This document shows, piece after piece, positions 18,094 through 26,348 of a stretch of 64,000 nucleotides of DNA. The notes beneath the pieces are model-generated. The model was given only the letters and a program-made list of their open reading frames with translations, was not told the origin of the DNA and ran no database searches. The first letter of the stretch is position 1; every line of letters starts with the position of its first letter. Location of the stretch: NCBI GenBank assembly GCA_017464345.1, contig JAFUAH010000019.1:45898-109897 (forward strand), read 5' to 3'. Made by a program: the position numbers and the translations under genes. This DNA comes from Bacteroidaceae bacterium. GTDB taxonomy: Bacteria > Bacteroidota > Bacteroidia > Bacteroidales > Bacteroidaceae.

Positions 18094-18698
18094 TAATCAA
18101 GATCTGTGGGATGCGCGATGCCCAGAACATTCGCGAAGTGGAAGCCCTGCGACCCACGATGATGGGTTTCATCTGCTGGGAGAAGTCACCACGTTACGTG
18201 GCCCAGGCCCCATCCTACCTGCCGTCGTGCATACACGTTGGTGTCTTCGTCAATCCCACACTGGAGTACGTCAGTTTGATGGCCCGCCTCCTGCGACTCG
18301 ACCGCCTGCAACTGCACGGCACCGAGTCGCCCGCCTTCTGCCAGATGGCTGTCCGTGCCACAGGCCTGCCCCTCATCAAGGCCATCCCCGTGCGCACCCG
18401 GGAGGACATCGATGCCTACCTGCCCTACGTGGGCATTGCCGACATGCTGCTCTTCGACACACCCGGCCCACAGGTTGGCGGCAGCGGACAGCACTTCGAC
18501 TGGGACACCCTGCACCACTATGCAGGCCCCGTCCCATTCCTGTTGGCCGGAGGCATAGGGCCCAGCGATGCCAGTCGTGTCCGGCAGTTTCGCCATCCGC
18601 TGTTCCTGGGCATCGACGTAAATAGTCGCTTCGAGACGGCTCCCGCCCAGAAAGACGCCCACCTGCTAAAGACCTTCATAGAGCAACTAAGGGCATAG
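18090..18698 (+). CDS. trpF: phosphoribosylanthranilate isomerase
   Basis: A 202-residue TIM-barrel isomerase. It begins MIIKICGMRDAQNI with the catalytic cysteine region CGMRD, and has VGVFVNPT, LQLHGTE, LLFDTPGPQVGGSGQHFDW and LAGGIGPSDA. The start overlaps trpC by 4 bp. Confidence 0.95.
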   Translation: MIIKICGMRDAQNIREVEALRPTMMGFICWEKSPRYVAQAPSYLPSCIHVGVFVNPTLEYVSLMARLLRLDRLQLHGTESPAFCQMAVRATGLPLIKAIPVRTREDIDAYLPYVGIADMLLFDTPGPQVGGSGQHFDWDTLHHYAGPVPFLLAGGIGPSDASRVRQFRHPLFLGIDVNSRFETAPAQKDAHLLKTFIEQLRA

Positions 18699-18742
18699 CC
18701 CACCATTATTGTTTATTGTTTATTGCTTATTGTTTTTATCCC

Positions 18743-19516
18743 ATGAATCGCATCAACCAATTATTCCAGAATAAACAGGAGAGACTATTGTCCCTTTATT
18801 TCTGCGCAGGGCACCCTAAACCCGACACCACAGCCGGCATCATCCGCACCCTGGAACGCCGGGGCATAGACATGATAGAAGTGGGTATCCCCTTCAGCGA
18901 CCCCATGGCCGACGGGCCCGTCATCCAAGACGCTGCCACCAAGGCGCTGCACAACGGCATGACGCTGCGACGCCTCTTCGGCGAACTGGCCGACATACGT
19001 TGCGACGTAACCATCCCACTCATTCTCATGGGCTACATGAATCCCATCTACCAGATGGGCTACGAGACGTTCTTCCGCCGCTGTGCGGAAGTGGGCATCG
19101 ACGGTGTCATCATGCCCGACCTGCCCTTCAAGGACTATCTGGAGGAGGTGAAGCCCATCGCCGACCGCCACGACGTGCGCGTCATCATGCTCATCACCCC
19201 TGAGACCAGCGACGAGCGCATCCGCTTCATCGACGAGCACACCGACGGTTTCATCTACATGGTCAGCAGCGCAGCCGTCACGGGAGCACAAAAGGAATTC
19301 GATGCTAAAAAGCAGGCCTACTTCAACCACGTGAACCAGATGAACCTGCGCCATCCGCGCATGATAGGCTTCGGCATATCGAACAAACAGACGCTGGAGA
19401 GCGCATGCGCCAATGCTGCCGGATGTATTATTGGCAGCAAATTCGTCACACTGCTGGAACAGACACAGGATGCAGACAAGGCTTGTGACCTGTTGTTCGA
19501 GGCCCTAAAACAATGA
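18743..19516 (+). CDS. trpA: tryptophan synthase alpha chain
   Basis: A 257-residue TIM-barrel enzyme that releases indole from indole-3-glycerol phosphate and channels it to TrpB. The catalytic glutamate is in MIEVGIPFSDPMADGPVIQ, and the conserved aspartate is in GVIMPDLPF; YMVSSAAVTG and GFGISNKQT follow. ATG 18743 (MNRINQLF) is chosen over an upstream TTG because the intervening bases are an AT-rich TTATTGTT repeat. It is the last gene of the operon. Confidence 0.95.
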   Translation: MNRINQLFQNKQERLLSLYFCAGHPKPDTTAGIIRTLERRGIDMIEVGIPFSDPMADGPVIQDAATKALHNGMTLRRLFGELADIRCDVTIPLILMGYMNPIYQMGYETFFRRCAEVGIDGVIMPDLPFKDYLEEVKPIADRHDVRVIMLITPETSDERIRFIDEHTDGFIYMVSSAAVTGAQKEFDAKKQAYFNHVNQMNLRHPRMIGFGISNKQTLESACANAAGCIIGSKFVTLLEQTQDADKACDLLFEALKQ

Positions 19517-19525
19517 TTATTCTTC

Positions 19526-19616
19526 AACCACGAATTACACAAATTACACGAATTTATTGTAATACCTATCAGAATAAGGCCTTCATGGCATAGCGTAATT
19601 CGTGTAATTCGTGGTT
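19526..19616. terminator. inverted repeat between trpA and gldE, likely bidirectional terminator
   Basis: Bases 19526-19547 are complementary to 19595-19616 with one mismatch over 22 positions (AACCACGAATTACAC... against ...GTGTAATTCGTGGTT). The loop is 47 bases. This CACGAATTACACGAATTAC motif is of the dispersed intergenic type seen in Bacteroidales genomes. It lies between two converging genes. Confidence 0.55.
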
Positions 19617-19626
19617 AAAAGACTGC

Positions 19627-20931
19627 TTAGTTTTTCCCTACGATTACCTTTATCTTCACTATGCGACGTTCGTCCATCTCCATCACCTCGAACGTATAGT
19701 GGCGGAAGACAATCTTTTCATGCAGTTTCGGGAACTCGCCCTTGATTTCCAACAACAGACCGGCCAGCGTGTCGGCTTCGCCCTCTGCCTCCTCGAAGAA
19801 GTCGTCATCCACCCCCATCAGGCGGTAGAAGTCGCCCAAGGGGCACTTGGCCTCGAAGATGTACGTATTCTGGTTTAGGCGCACATAGGGCTTCTCCGTA
19901 TCGTCGTACTCATCGTCTATCTCGCCTACGATTTCCTCCAGGATGTCCTCCATAGTGACGATACCGCTCGTACCGCCGAACTCGTCCACCACGATGGCGA
20001 TGTGCACCTTGTTGGTCTGGAAGTCACGCAAAAGGTCGTCTATCATCTTGGTCTCCGGCACGAAGTAGGGCGGCCGTATCAGGCTCTGCCAGCGGAAGTT
20101 GGCCGGCTTGCCCAGATGGGGCAACAGGTCCTTGATGTAGAGCACCCCCTTGATGTTATCCTCAGTCTCGGCATAGACGGGTATGCGACTGTAATTGTTC
20201 TCCACGATGCACTGCAGCACCTGAGGAAAGGGAGTGCGCATCTCCAGATCCACCATGTCCACGCGCGGAGTCATGATTTCGCGGGCCATCTCGCCGCCAA
20301 AACGGATGATGCCTTGCAGCATGCTACTCTCCTCCGCTATCTCGCGCTGGTCTGTCAGCTCCAGAGCTTGTTCCAGTTCGTCCACCGTCAGGGCCTGCGC
20401 CTCGTGGGCCATGATGCGCTGCGTCAGTCCCTTGGAGCGTACGAGCAGCGAACTCAAGGGCCAGAAGAGCCTGTTCAGCAACACCAGTGCGGGAGCCGCC
20501 ACACGGCAGAATGAGAGACGATGCTGGGCTGAATATATCTTGGGCATGACCTCGCCGAAAAGCAACAACAGGAAGGTGAGCAGAACGGTCATGAACAGGA
20601 ACTCCACCCACCAGGCCGCACCAAAGTCGAAGATGCGCAGCAGGGCATAGTTGCCCAAGGTGACGATGGCCACGTTCACCAGATTGTTGGAGATAAGAAT
20701 CGTAGCCAACAAGCGTTCGCTGTCGGCCCGCAGACGGGCAATCTTCGCGTCGGAGCGGTGCCGCTCTTCCTCTATCTCGCTCAGGTCGGTGGGCGACAGG
20801 GAGAAGAAGGCCACCTCCGATGCCGAGACAAAGCCGGAGCATAAAAGCAGGAAGCCGGCCACACACAGGGCAATGACGCAGCCCAGCGTGGGCGGCGTCA
20901 CCATGATTTGTTGAAATGCGCTTAGGTCCAA
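19627..20931 (-). CDS. gldE: GldE-like membrane protein (DUF21 / CBS pair / CorC domain)
   Basis: A 434-residue protein: an N-terminal DUF21 membrane domain with several helices (to about 190), a CBS pair (about 205-330, including IMTPRVDMVDLE and RIPVYAETEDNIKGVLYIKDLL) and a C-terminal CorC_HlyC domain. The arrangement fits both gliding protein GldE and CorC-type ion exporters. The gene directly after ssb is the conserved place of gldE in Bacteroidota. The start is uncertain: a TTG at 20931 giving MDLSAFQ, or an ATG at 20904. No gliding function need follow; non-gliding species keep this gene. Confidence 0.82.
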   Translation of the reverse strand: MDLSAFQQIMVTPPTLGCVIALCVAGFLLLCSGFVSASEVAFFSLSPTDLSEIEEERHRSDAKIARLRADSERLLATILISNNLVNVAIVTLGNYALLRIFDFGAAWWVEFLFMTVLLTFLLLLFGEVMPKIYSAQHRLSFCRVAAPALVLLNRLFWPLSSLLVRSKGLTQRIMAHEAQALTVDELEQALELTDQREIAEESSMLQGIIRFGGEMAREIMTPRVDMVDLEMRTPFPQVLQCIVENNYSRIPVYAETEDNIKGVLYIKDLLPHLGKPANFRWQSLIRPPYFVPETKMIDDLLRDFQTNKVHIAIVVDEFGGTSGIVTMEDILEEIVGEIDDEYDDTEKPYVRLNQNTYIFEAKCPLGDFYRLMGVDDDFFEEAEGEADTLAGLLLEIKGEFPKLHEKIVFRHYTFEVMEMDERRIVKIKVIVGKN

Positions 20932-20974
20932 AGTATCTTGTTAGGGGGTACATAAATTCAAGAAAGAACGGAGG

Positions 20975-21412
20975 TCAGAACGGAATTCCGTCCTCGCCCG
21001 CAGGAGCGGGATTAGGCGTAGCAGCCGTCTGGGTGGCATAAGGGGCAGGAGTTGCCATTCCCTGAGACTGGCCGTTGCGCGGCGGAGACAGCATCTCCAC
21101 CCTGTCGGCCCACACCTCTGTAACGTGCCGCGTTATGCCATTGCGGTCGTCGTAGGAACGAGTGCGCAACTGGCCCTCGATGTATAGCTTATCGCCCTTG
21201 TGGACGTAGCGCTCCACGTATTCGGCCTGCCGACGCCATACGACCACACTATGCCACTCCGTACGTTCGGGCACCTCGGTACCGTTCTGCAGTTTGTAAC
21301 CGCGCTCCGTCGTGGCTATGCGGAGACTGCCTACGGCCACACCCTGGTCCACATACCGTACCTCGGGTTCGTTCCCTACGTTGCCTATCAGCATGACTTT
21401 GTTCAATGACAT
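20975..21412 (-). CDS. ssb: single-stranded DNA-binding protein
   Basis: A 145-residue OB-fold SSB. The start at 21412 gives MSLNKVMLIGNVGNEPEVRYV, the family N-terminus; strands continue through VGSLRIATTERGY, EWHSVVVWRRQAEYVERYVHKGD and YIEGQLRTRSYDD. A Pro/Gln/Ala-rich linker leads to the acidic protein-interaction tip ending EDGIPF. A TAACTTTG promoter box lies at 21448-21455 on the minus strand. It precedes gldE by 43 bp. Confidence 0.94.
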   Translation of the reverse strand: MSLNKVMLIGNVGNEPEVRYVDQGVAVGSLRIATTERGYKLQNGTEVPERTEWHSVVVWRRQAEYVERYVHKGDKLYIEGQLRTRSYDDRNGITRHVTEVWADRVEMLSPPRNGQSQGMATPAPYATQTAATPNPAPAGEDGIPF

Positions 21413-21567
21413 GGTTCTGTCCTCCTTCTCTATTTGATGATTGAGTGCAAAGTTACGACTTTTTCCGCAATCTGTCACTACATAAGCCGACAATTATTCA
21501 CGAAAGGGGCCGCCATCCATCACAGACAGCGGCCCCAAAAGGTGCATTATAAAGTAAAAAACCTTGT

Positions 21568-21753
21568 TCAGTTGCCATCCGAGGCATCGCCCCAGATGTT
21601 CCAGCCGCGATCCTCGTTGCTCAGCAGGTCGTCCACGTCACTGACGCTTTTACCGGGGTCGCTATCCACGTTCAGTTCTCCCGATACGGCCATCATTTGC
21701 TGCACAACCACAGGCTGCACATCGGTGCGGGGCATAATATATGTCTTTTTCAT
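21568..21753 (-). CDS. 61-residue small protein of unknown function
   Basis: A short protein that begins MKKTYIMPRTDVQPVVVQQMM and continues with an acidic, Gly/Ser/Asp-rich tail (ELNVDSDPGKSVSDVDDLL...). This N-terminal pattern, MKKTYI-P followed by a Val/Gln-rich stretch and a variable C-terminus, recurs in small Bacteroidales proteins of no known role. It starts 21 bp after the stop of the 1203-residue secreted protein on the same strand, so it is probably cotranscribed. There is no signal peptide or transmembrane helix. Confidence 0.65.
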   Translation of the reverse strand: MKKTYIMPRTDVQPVVVQQMMAVSGELNVDSDPGKSVSDVDDLLSNEDRGWNIWGDASDGN

Positions 21754-21774
21754 AATCGTTGAGTCCTTTCTCTT

Positions 21775-24700
21775 TTACTTGATAAACGTTTTCTTGCCAT
21801 TCACAATATACAGGCCGCGCGTGGGCTTCTGTATGCGCCGTCCGCTCAGGTCATAGACGATGTTGCCCTCTGGCAGTTGTGCTCCCGCAGCTTCCACTCC
21901 GGTCTCTGTATCGAAACCAAAGCCAATGAACTCACGGACATCACCCACCACGGGCAGGGGCAGATAGACACGACCTGCGCCCAGCGAACCGCCCTGCCAC
22001 AGATAGAAGCCGACTGCTCCGCTCCGCTTGGCCAGTACGTAGACACCGTTGCCCGTGGTCTCGTCGCTGACGGCCAGCAGATTTGTGCTGGCATCGTCGC
22101 AATCCTCATCGTCCACGATGGTCAGCGTGTGGTCTCCCTCTGCGCCCTTCAGCACCACGGGCACACCAGCCTCTACGGCATTCACCTGGGTCAACCGGGC
22201 TGTCTCGCCATCGTTCGAGGTCACGATGTAGGCCTCCACCTCGTCGGGGAACTCCACGTTCTGGGCCGATACCATCGTACGCCAGCCCGTCGTGCCAATG
22301 CTGATGTCGAAGGTGGCGACCTCATTCAATTTATAGAGTTGAATGGCTTGCTGACTGGTATAGCTTGAACTCTTGTAATAACGGAAACGCAACTGGTCTG
22401 CTGCTGAATTAAATCTTAGGTAAGCCCCTCCTGATACAATATTGGCATTCCCGCCCCCATCAAAACTGATAGTATTCTCATACGTGGTCTCCGCATTTTG
22501 TGCCAAGCCATTGGCATCTGAGGTCTGACCGATGTATTTTCCCGACGCGCTCTTCAGTGTTTTGGCTGTAGCATTATATGTAAATACGGCAGCCTTCAGT
22601 GCATCTGTGGCGGAGATTACACCTTCATTGATGGTAACACTGATGGTATTGTTATTTGCATCAAGGGTAGCCAATGCACCATTGAAGGCCACATTCCCCC
22701 CTTCATATACTATTAAGTATTGACCGTCCTTAAGGTCTTCTGTAGAAGTCACTTTCACGAATCCCGTACCCGAGGGCCCCACTGGAGCCACACCGGGCTT
22801 TGAAGTAACGGTCACGGAGATGGTCTTATCCACAGCATTATAAATGTCAGTCGCCGCCACACTGATGGTAATGTCTGCCGTACCGGGCTTGTAACCTTTC
22901 AGCACGCCCTCTACGACTTCAGCCACAGTGGCATCGGTGGAGGTGAACGAAACAGAACCATCCGAAGTGGTTGTATAGAAGTCGTCCCTCTCTGTCGTGG
23001 CATCCAAGTCGTCGATGTCGCTGGCGGTGATGGTTGCAGTCTTCTTGTTCACTGTCAGGGTAAAGGTGGCACTGCCGGCCTTGTACTCGTCAGTCTGGGC
23101 CGATGTGGCGGTGATGACGGCCACGCCGGCCTTGTTCTTGAAGGTGATGACACCCGTTGAGGCATTCACGTCGGCCACTTCTGCATTGTTGGTGCTGAAG
23201 CTCACGCTCAGGTCATTGGGATTGGAGAAGGTCGGTTTCGAAAAGTCTTCATCCAGCGTCAGCGTGGCCGTGGCTGGGCTAAAGGACAGACCTGCTTCGG
23301 CACGCGCCACCGTGATGGTGTAGGAGGCAGAGCCTTTGCGATAATCGTCATTGCCGGCGAAGGATGCGGTTATCGTGGCCGTGCCCTCTTCCTTGATGGT
23401 CACAGCGCCCGTGGCTGCATTTACCGTTGCCACATCCGTGTCATCTGAAGCATATGTCACCATCAAGTCATGAGGATTCGTCAGCGTCGGCGTTGCGAAC
23501 GAAGCATTGGGGTGAGTGTTGTAGGATGCTGTAGCATAGGACAGGCTGGCTGGAGACTTTCCGTCGTTGAGGCGGAATAAATACAAATCATTCTGTCCCG
23601 ACGCATAAGTTGTAAAACGAGGGGTTCCCGCATTATATTTTAGGTAATTATCTCCCATTTTCAACACGGCCACGCCTTCTGTAATGTCAATTGTAGTAAC
23701 CGTTGCGTTGGATTTTTCCGAAGTGTTCGTCACCGACTTTGCAGACGACGAGACAATATAGCCTTCGTCTGTATTCAGTAGCCAGCCATCTTCTACTTCT
23801 TCAAGTGTTACGATTTTCACTGCAGAAGAAGGATCCACCAATTGGTCGCTTTCTATTGAAACTTCCACATTCTTTCGATATGTTCCCGTCTCATGCTGTC
23901 CCCCCATAGCAAAATATTTACTACTAGTGCTGTTATAACTTACAATTATCACTTTATCCCCATCTGCCAGGTCACTGGCATCTGCCAATTTCTCATATAC
24001 GTCAGCCTCAGCGAACGTAGCTGTCAGCGTGGGAGTGGCAGAAGCAAAGGTAAAGGTCTCCGTGGCATTGGATGAAGAGGCCGGAGTGGCACCGACGGCA
24101 GTCCAACCAGTGAACTTGTAACCACTGATGGGCACAGCCGTAACGGCCACAGAACTGCCTACACGAGAGGTGATGGATGTAACCACATCACCACCTACCT
24201 TGAACGTACCCTTATCGTTCGTAGCCACCAACGTCACGTTGGCCACCTGGTAGGGAGTGACCGTGAGGGTGACAGTCTGCGAGGTGATGCCCCCACCACT
24301 GACAGTGATGGTTCCGTCCATGTCATCATCTACGGCTGTGGGAGCAGCTGTCACGGTGATAGTCTGCGCTGTGGTTGCCGTCTGAAGTATGGACGTGGGC
24401 GAAACGGTGTATTTGTCATTATCAACGGCTATGGCCAAATTACCCGTCAGATTAACAGGTGTAACGGTGAATGTCAGGGCCTTGGACTGCCCCACTTCTA
24501 CTTCGCCAAAGGAGAGTTCCGTAGCGGAGAGCGTTGCCGTAGGGGCCGACGGATTGACAATGCTTACCATAAAGTCCTTATTAACGGCAGTGTACTTTGT
24601 GAGATCTGAGGGTGTAGCCGTAACCGTCACCGTATAGTCACCCGTCGTGCTTCCTGTCACGTATTCATTGCCTTCTATGTATAAGGCATCATCGTCACTG

Positions 24701-25386
24701 CTAGCGTAGGAATATGTAACACTTGCCCCCTCTGCCACCGTAGCCGATGCCGAGAAAGTGCCCGTATCATCCACATTCAATGTCGTGGGAGATAAAGTAA
24801 ATGATGATGCATCGACGCAGGGGACAGTTTCTTCTTCCAATTTATAAACCTTGATTGCATGGGGATACGAAGTTCCCGAAAGATTGGAAGAAGCATAAGC
24901 TTTATACACATAAGTTTTAGCTCCTGTATATCCTAAAAAGCGGTTTTCATTATTAACATCTTGGATATTTACAGTTCCATCATTTTGAAAATCAAACTGC
25001 CATGTACCTACTGCAGTTGCAGTATTTGGTTTAGTTCCAAGAGAAACGTCCGTTTTACTAGACTTTGACAATAGATATTGGTTACTCTTTAATGAGACAT
25101 TCTTCATGTAAAAATAAGTTCCACCAGTCTTTGTCGCTGCCTCTAATGTCCACACGTAAGACTCAGTCCCCTTCAACCCCGTTGTACTATATGAAGTCGC
25201 TGTTTGAAGAGTTTTTGAACTTACTGTATTGTTCATTACATGGCCATCTTGCTCAAACACATATAGTCCGCCAGCCTCTACCGATGTAACCTGTGTAAGT
25301 TTATAGGTCGCCCCATAAACATTAATGGCTCCAATGAGCAATAGTAGCCCGAGGAGCCATGATTTGAAAAGTAAAGTTTTACTCAT
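21775..25386 (-). CDS. 1203-residue secreted multidomain protein with Ig-like domains and sorting domain
   Basis: An exported protein: signal peptide (1-25); three copies of a ~145-residue module at about 27-184, 463-607 and 875-1020; Ig-like and abnormal-spindle-like beta domains between (about 190-380); an InlB B-repeat-like stretch (about 384-458, with GYKFTGWTAVG); BIG_2-type Ig repeats (about 612-862, with ASDDTDVATVNAATGAVTI patterns). The C-terminus carries YDLSGRRI and GLYIVNGKKTFIK, a sorting signal of the type IX style. The substrate or partner is unknown; no catalytic domain is visible, so an adhesive or scaffold role is likely. A structured RNA element lies upstream. Confidence 0.85.
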   Translation of the reverse strand: MSKTLLFKSWLLGLLLLIGAINVYGATYKLTQVTSVEAGGLYVFEQDGHVMNNTVSSKTLQTATSYSTTGLKGTESYVWTLEAATKTGGTYFYMKNVSLKSNQYLLSKSSKTDVSLGTKPNTATAVGTWQFDFQNDGTVNIQDVNNENRFLGYTGAKTYVYKAYASSNLSGTSYPHAIKVYKLEEETVPCVDASSFTLSPTTLNVDDTGTFSASATVAEGASVTYSYASSDDDALYIEGNEYVTGSTTGDYTVTVTATPSDLTKYTAVNKDFMVSIVNPSAPTATLSATELSFGEVEVGQSKALTFTVTPVNLTGNLAIAVDNDKYTVSPTSILQTATTAQTITVTAAPTAVDDDMDGTITVSGGGITSQTVTLTVTPYQVANVTLVATNDKGTFKVGGDVVTSITSRVGSSVAVTAVPISGYKFTGWTAVGATPASSSNATETFTFASATPTLTATFAEADVYEKLADASDLADGDKVIIVSYNSTSSKYFAMGGQHETGTYRKNVEVSIESDQLVDPSSAVKIVTLEEVEDGWLLNTDEGYIVSSSAKSVTNTSEKSNATVTTIDITEGVAVLKMGDNYLKYNAGTPRFTTYASGQNDLYLFRLNDGKSPASLSYATASYNTHPNASFATPTLTNPHDLMVTYASDDTDVATVNAATGAVTIKEEGTATITASFAGNDDYRKGSASYTITVARAEAGLSFSPATATLTLDEDFSKPTFSNPNDLSVSFSTNNAEVADVNASTGVITFKNKAGVAVITATSAQTDEYKAGSATFTLTVNKKTATITASDIDDLDATTERDDFYTTTSDGSVSFTSTDATVAEVVEGVLKGYKPGTADITISVAATDIYNAVDKTISVTVTSKPGVAPVGPSGTGFVKVTSTEDLKDGQYLIVYEGGNVAFNGALATLDANNNTISVTINEGVISATDALKAAVFTYNATAKTLKSASGKYIGQTSDANGLAQNAETTYENTISFDGGGNANIVSGGAYLRFNSAADQLRFRYYKSSSYTSQQAIQLYKLNEVATFDISIGTTGWRTMVSAQNVEFPDEVEAYIVTSNDGETARLTQVNAVEAGVPVVLKGAEGDHTLTIVDDEDCDDASTNLLAVSDETTGNGVYVLAKRSGAVGFYLWQGGSLGAGRVYLPLPVVGDVREFIGFGFDTETGVEAAGAQLPEGNIVYDLSGRRIQKPTRGLYIVNGKKTFIK

Positions 25387-25463
25387 AATGTAGTTTGTTT
25401 AAAGTTAGTACCGTTGTTTATTCTAAGGATGGCCATGAACAATCGCATCTCCCATACAAACAG

Positions 25464-25652
25464 AAAAAGCGTATGTCCTCGCCATACGCTTCTCAGGCCT
25501 ACCACAGCCTATATCCCTACGGGAAGACACACACTTTATGCGTCTACTCAACTGGGATATAGGTCCTTGGCGCTCATAGGCTCCCTGATGTGGTAGTTCG
25601 AGAAGCGATTCTGAGCAAATATGAAGTTAAAATTATGCACTTCCGCCGAAAT
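25464..25652 (-). ncRNA. structured RNA element: 6S-like ncRNA or cis-acting leader
   Basis: On the minus strand a -7 box (TATCTTTG, 25659-25666) is followed by a hairpin (GAAGT/ACTTC), then a long imperfect rod: 8 bp (25600-25607 with 25487-25494), 8 bp (CTACCACA with TGTGGTAG), a one-sided 25-nt bulge, and a perfect 10-bp helix CCTATATCCC/GGGATATAGG closing a ~36-nt loop. A terminator hairpin plus T run ends it at 25464. The rod shape and self-contained promoter and terminator resemble 6S RNA (the Bacteroidota 6S-Flavo class); but it is also 78 bases upstream of a gene on the same strand, and the outer helix overlaps the terminator by 3 nt, so a riboswitch-like leader is possible. Confidence 0.6.
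25469..25489 (-). terminator. terminator of the structured RNA
   Basis: A 7-bp hairpin (GCGTATG/CATACGC, 25483-25489 with 25469-25475 on the minus strand) followed by five T. The GCG at its base is shared with the outer helix of the upstream structure. Confidence 0.65.
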
Positions 25653-25658
25653 ACACTG

Positions 25659-25666
25659 CAAAGATA
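25659..25666 (-). promoter_or_regulatory. -7 promoter box of the structured RNA
   Basis: The minus strand reads TATCTTTG. No clear TTTG at the usual -33 spacing is seen, so upstream contacts may differ. Confidence 0.5.
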
Positions 25667-25749
25667 CAAATTTATATTTGATTCCCCACACACATTTGCC
25701 ACTTTTTTCTCATATGCTGTTACATATCCCCACACAAGAGTGGGTATAT

Positions 25750-25804
25750 CCAGTGAAGTGCCCCCCGAAAGCCATTGTCTGACTTTCGGGGGGCACTTCA
25801 CTGG
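25750..25804. terminator. 22-bp bidirectional hairpin
   Basis: A perfect inverted repeat, 25750-25771 with 25783-25804, 11-base loop, 30 bases beyond the stop of the DUF386 gene. The arm includes TGAAGTGCCCCCC, shared with the terminator at 1797-1833. The remainder of the 25387-25834 gap holds the structured RNA and its promoter; I see no gene there. Confidence 0.75.
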
Positions 25805-25834
25805 GTTCGCCTCAAACGAGGGGCTGTATATGCC

Positions 25835-26341
25835 CTATACGGCGTAGGGAATCTTCACCACAATCTTGCGCACAGGCTTCGGTGTACCGTCGATGGCCAT
25901 GCAGGGCATGTGGGCATCGGAGGGATAGAGGATGAGATAGCGCTGGGGACTGACATGGACAGCACTTGCATTGTCGGCCGAAGCGTAGAGAATGAAGTCG
26001 TTCTGTTCGTCGAAATCGCCCTGCGGCATGCGTCCCATTTCCTTCGGAGCCACGTAGACCAGTTCCTCCCCCCGGACAAGGAGCTGCACGTCGATGTAGC
26101 GGCGGTGCAGTTCGTACTGGGACTGGAGTTTGGTCTCGTACTCCTGCACATTGGCAAAAGCCCCCTCCCCTATCTCATTACGTCCCAGGGGCAAGGCGGC
26201 AAGCTCCCGTTCGCGCAGGAAACGTCCTGCAGCCTCCCACGGCTGTGGGTTCAGTTCTATTTGCCTGTCGAGGCACCGGAGGTCATTCTCCGGAGCCAAG
26301 GGCAATGTGCGCCAAAGCGCCTTGATGTCGGCTGTAGTCAT
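25835..26341 (-). CDS. YhcH/YjgK/YiaL (DUF386) family protein
   Basis: A 168-residue cupin-like protein. Family features are the LHRRYIDVQLLVRGEE segment, the DFDEQNDFILY region and the C-terminal YPSDAHMPCMAI...KIVVKIPY, with histidine and glutamate residues that bind metal in the family. Homologs (YhcH, EbgC) are linked to catabolism of sialic acid and other sugars, possibly as anomerases or isomerases. The gene is 7 bp downstream of the 709-residue secreted protein on the same strand, which may be chance. No sialic acid genes are adjacent, though an N-acylglucosamine epimerase lies 33 kb away. Confidence 0.85.
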   Translation of the reverse strand: MTTADIKALWRTLPLAPENDLRCLDRQIELNPQPWEAAGRFLRERELAALPLGRNEIGEGAFANVQEYETKLQSQYELHRRYIDVQLLVRGEELVYVAPKEMGRMPQGDFDEQNDFILYASADNASAVHVSPQRYLILYPSDAHMPCMAIDGTPKPVRKIVVKIPYAV

Positions 26342-26348
26342 AGTTGTC

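Noticed and set aside
18711-18740. TTATTGTTTATTG repeats before trpA as a regulatory site
   Set aside because: They are a short AT-rich spacer inside the operon; no symmetry or promoter element is seen.
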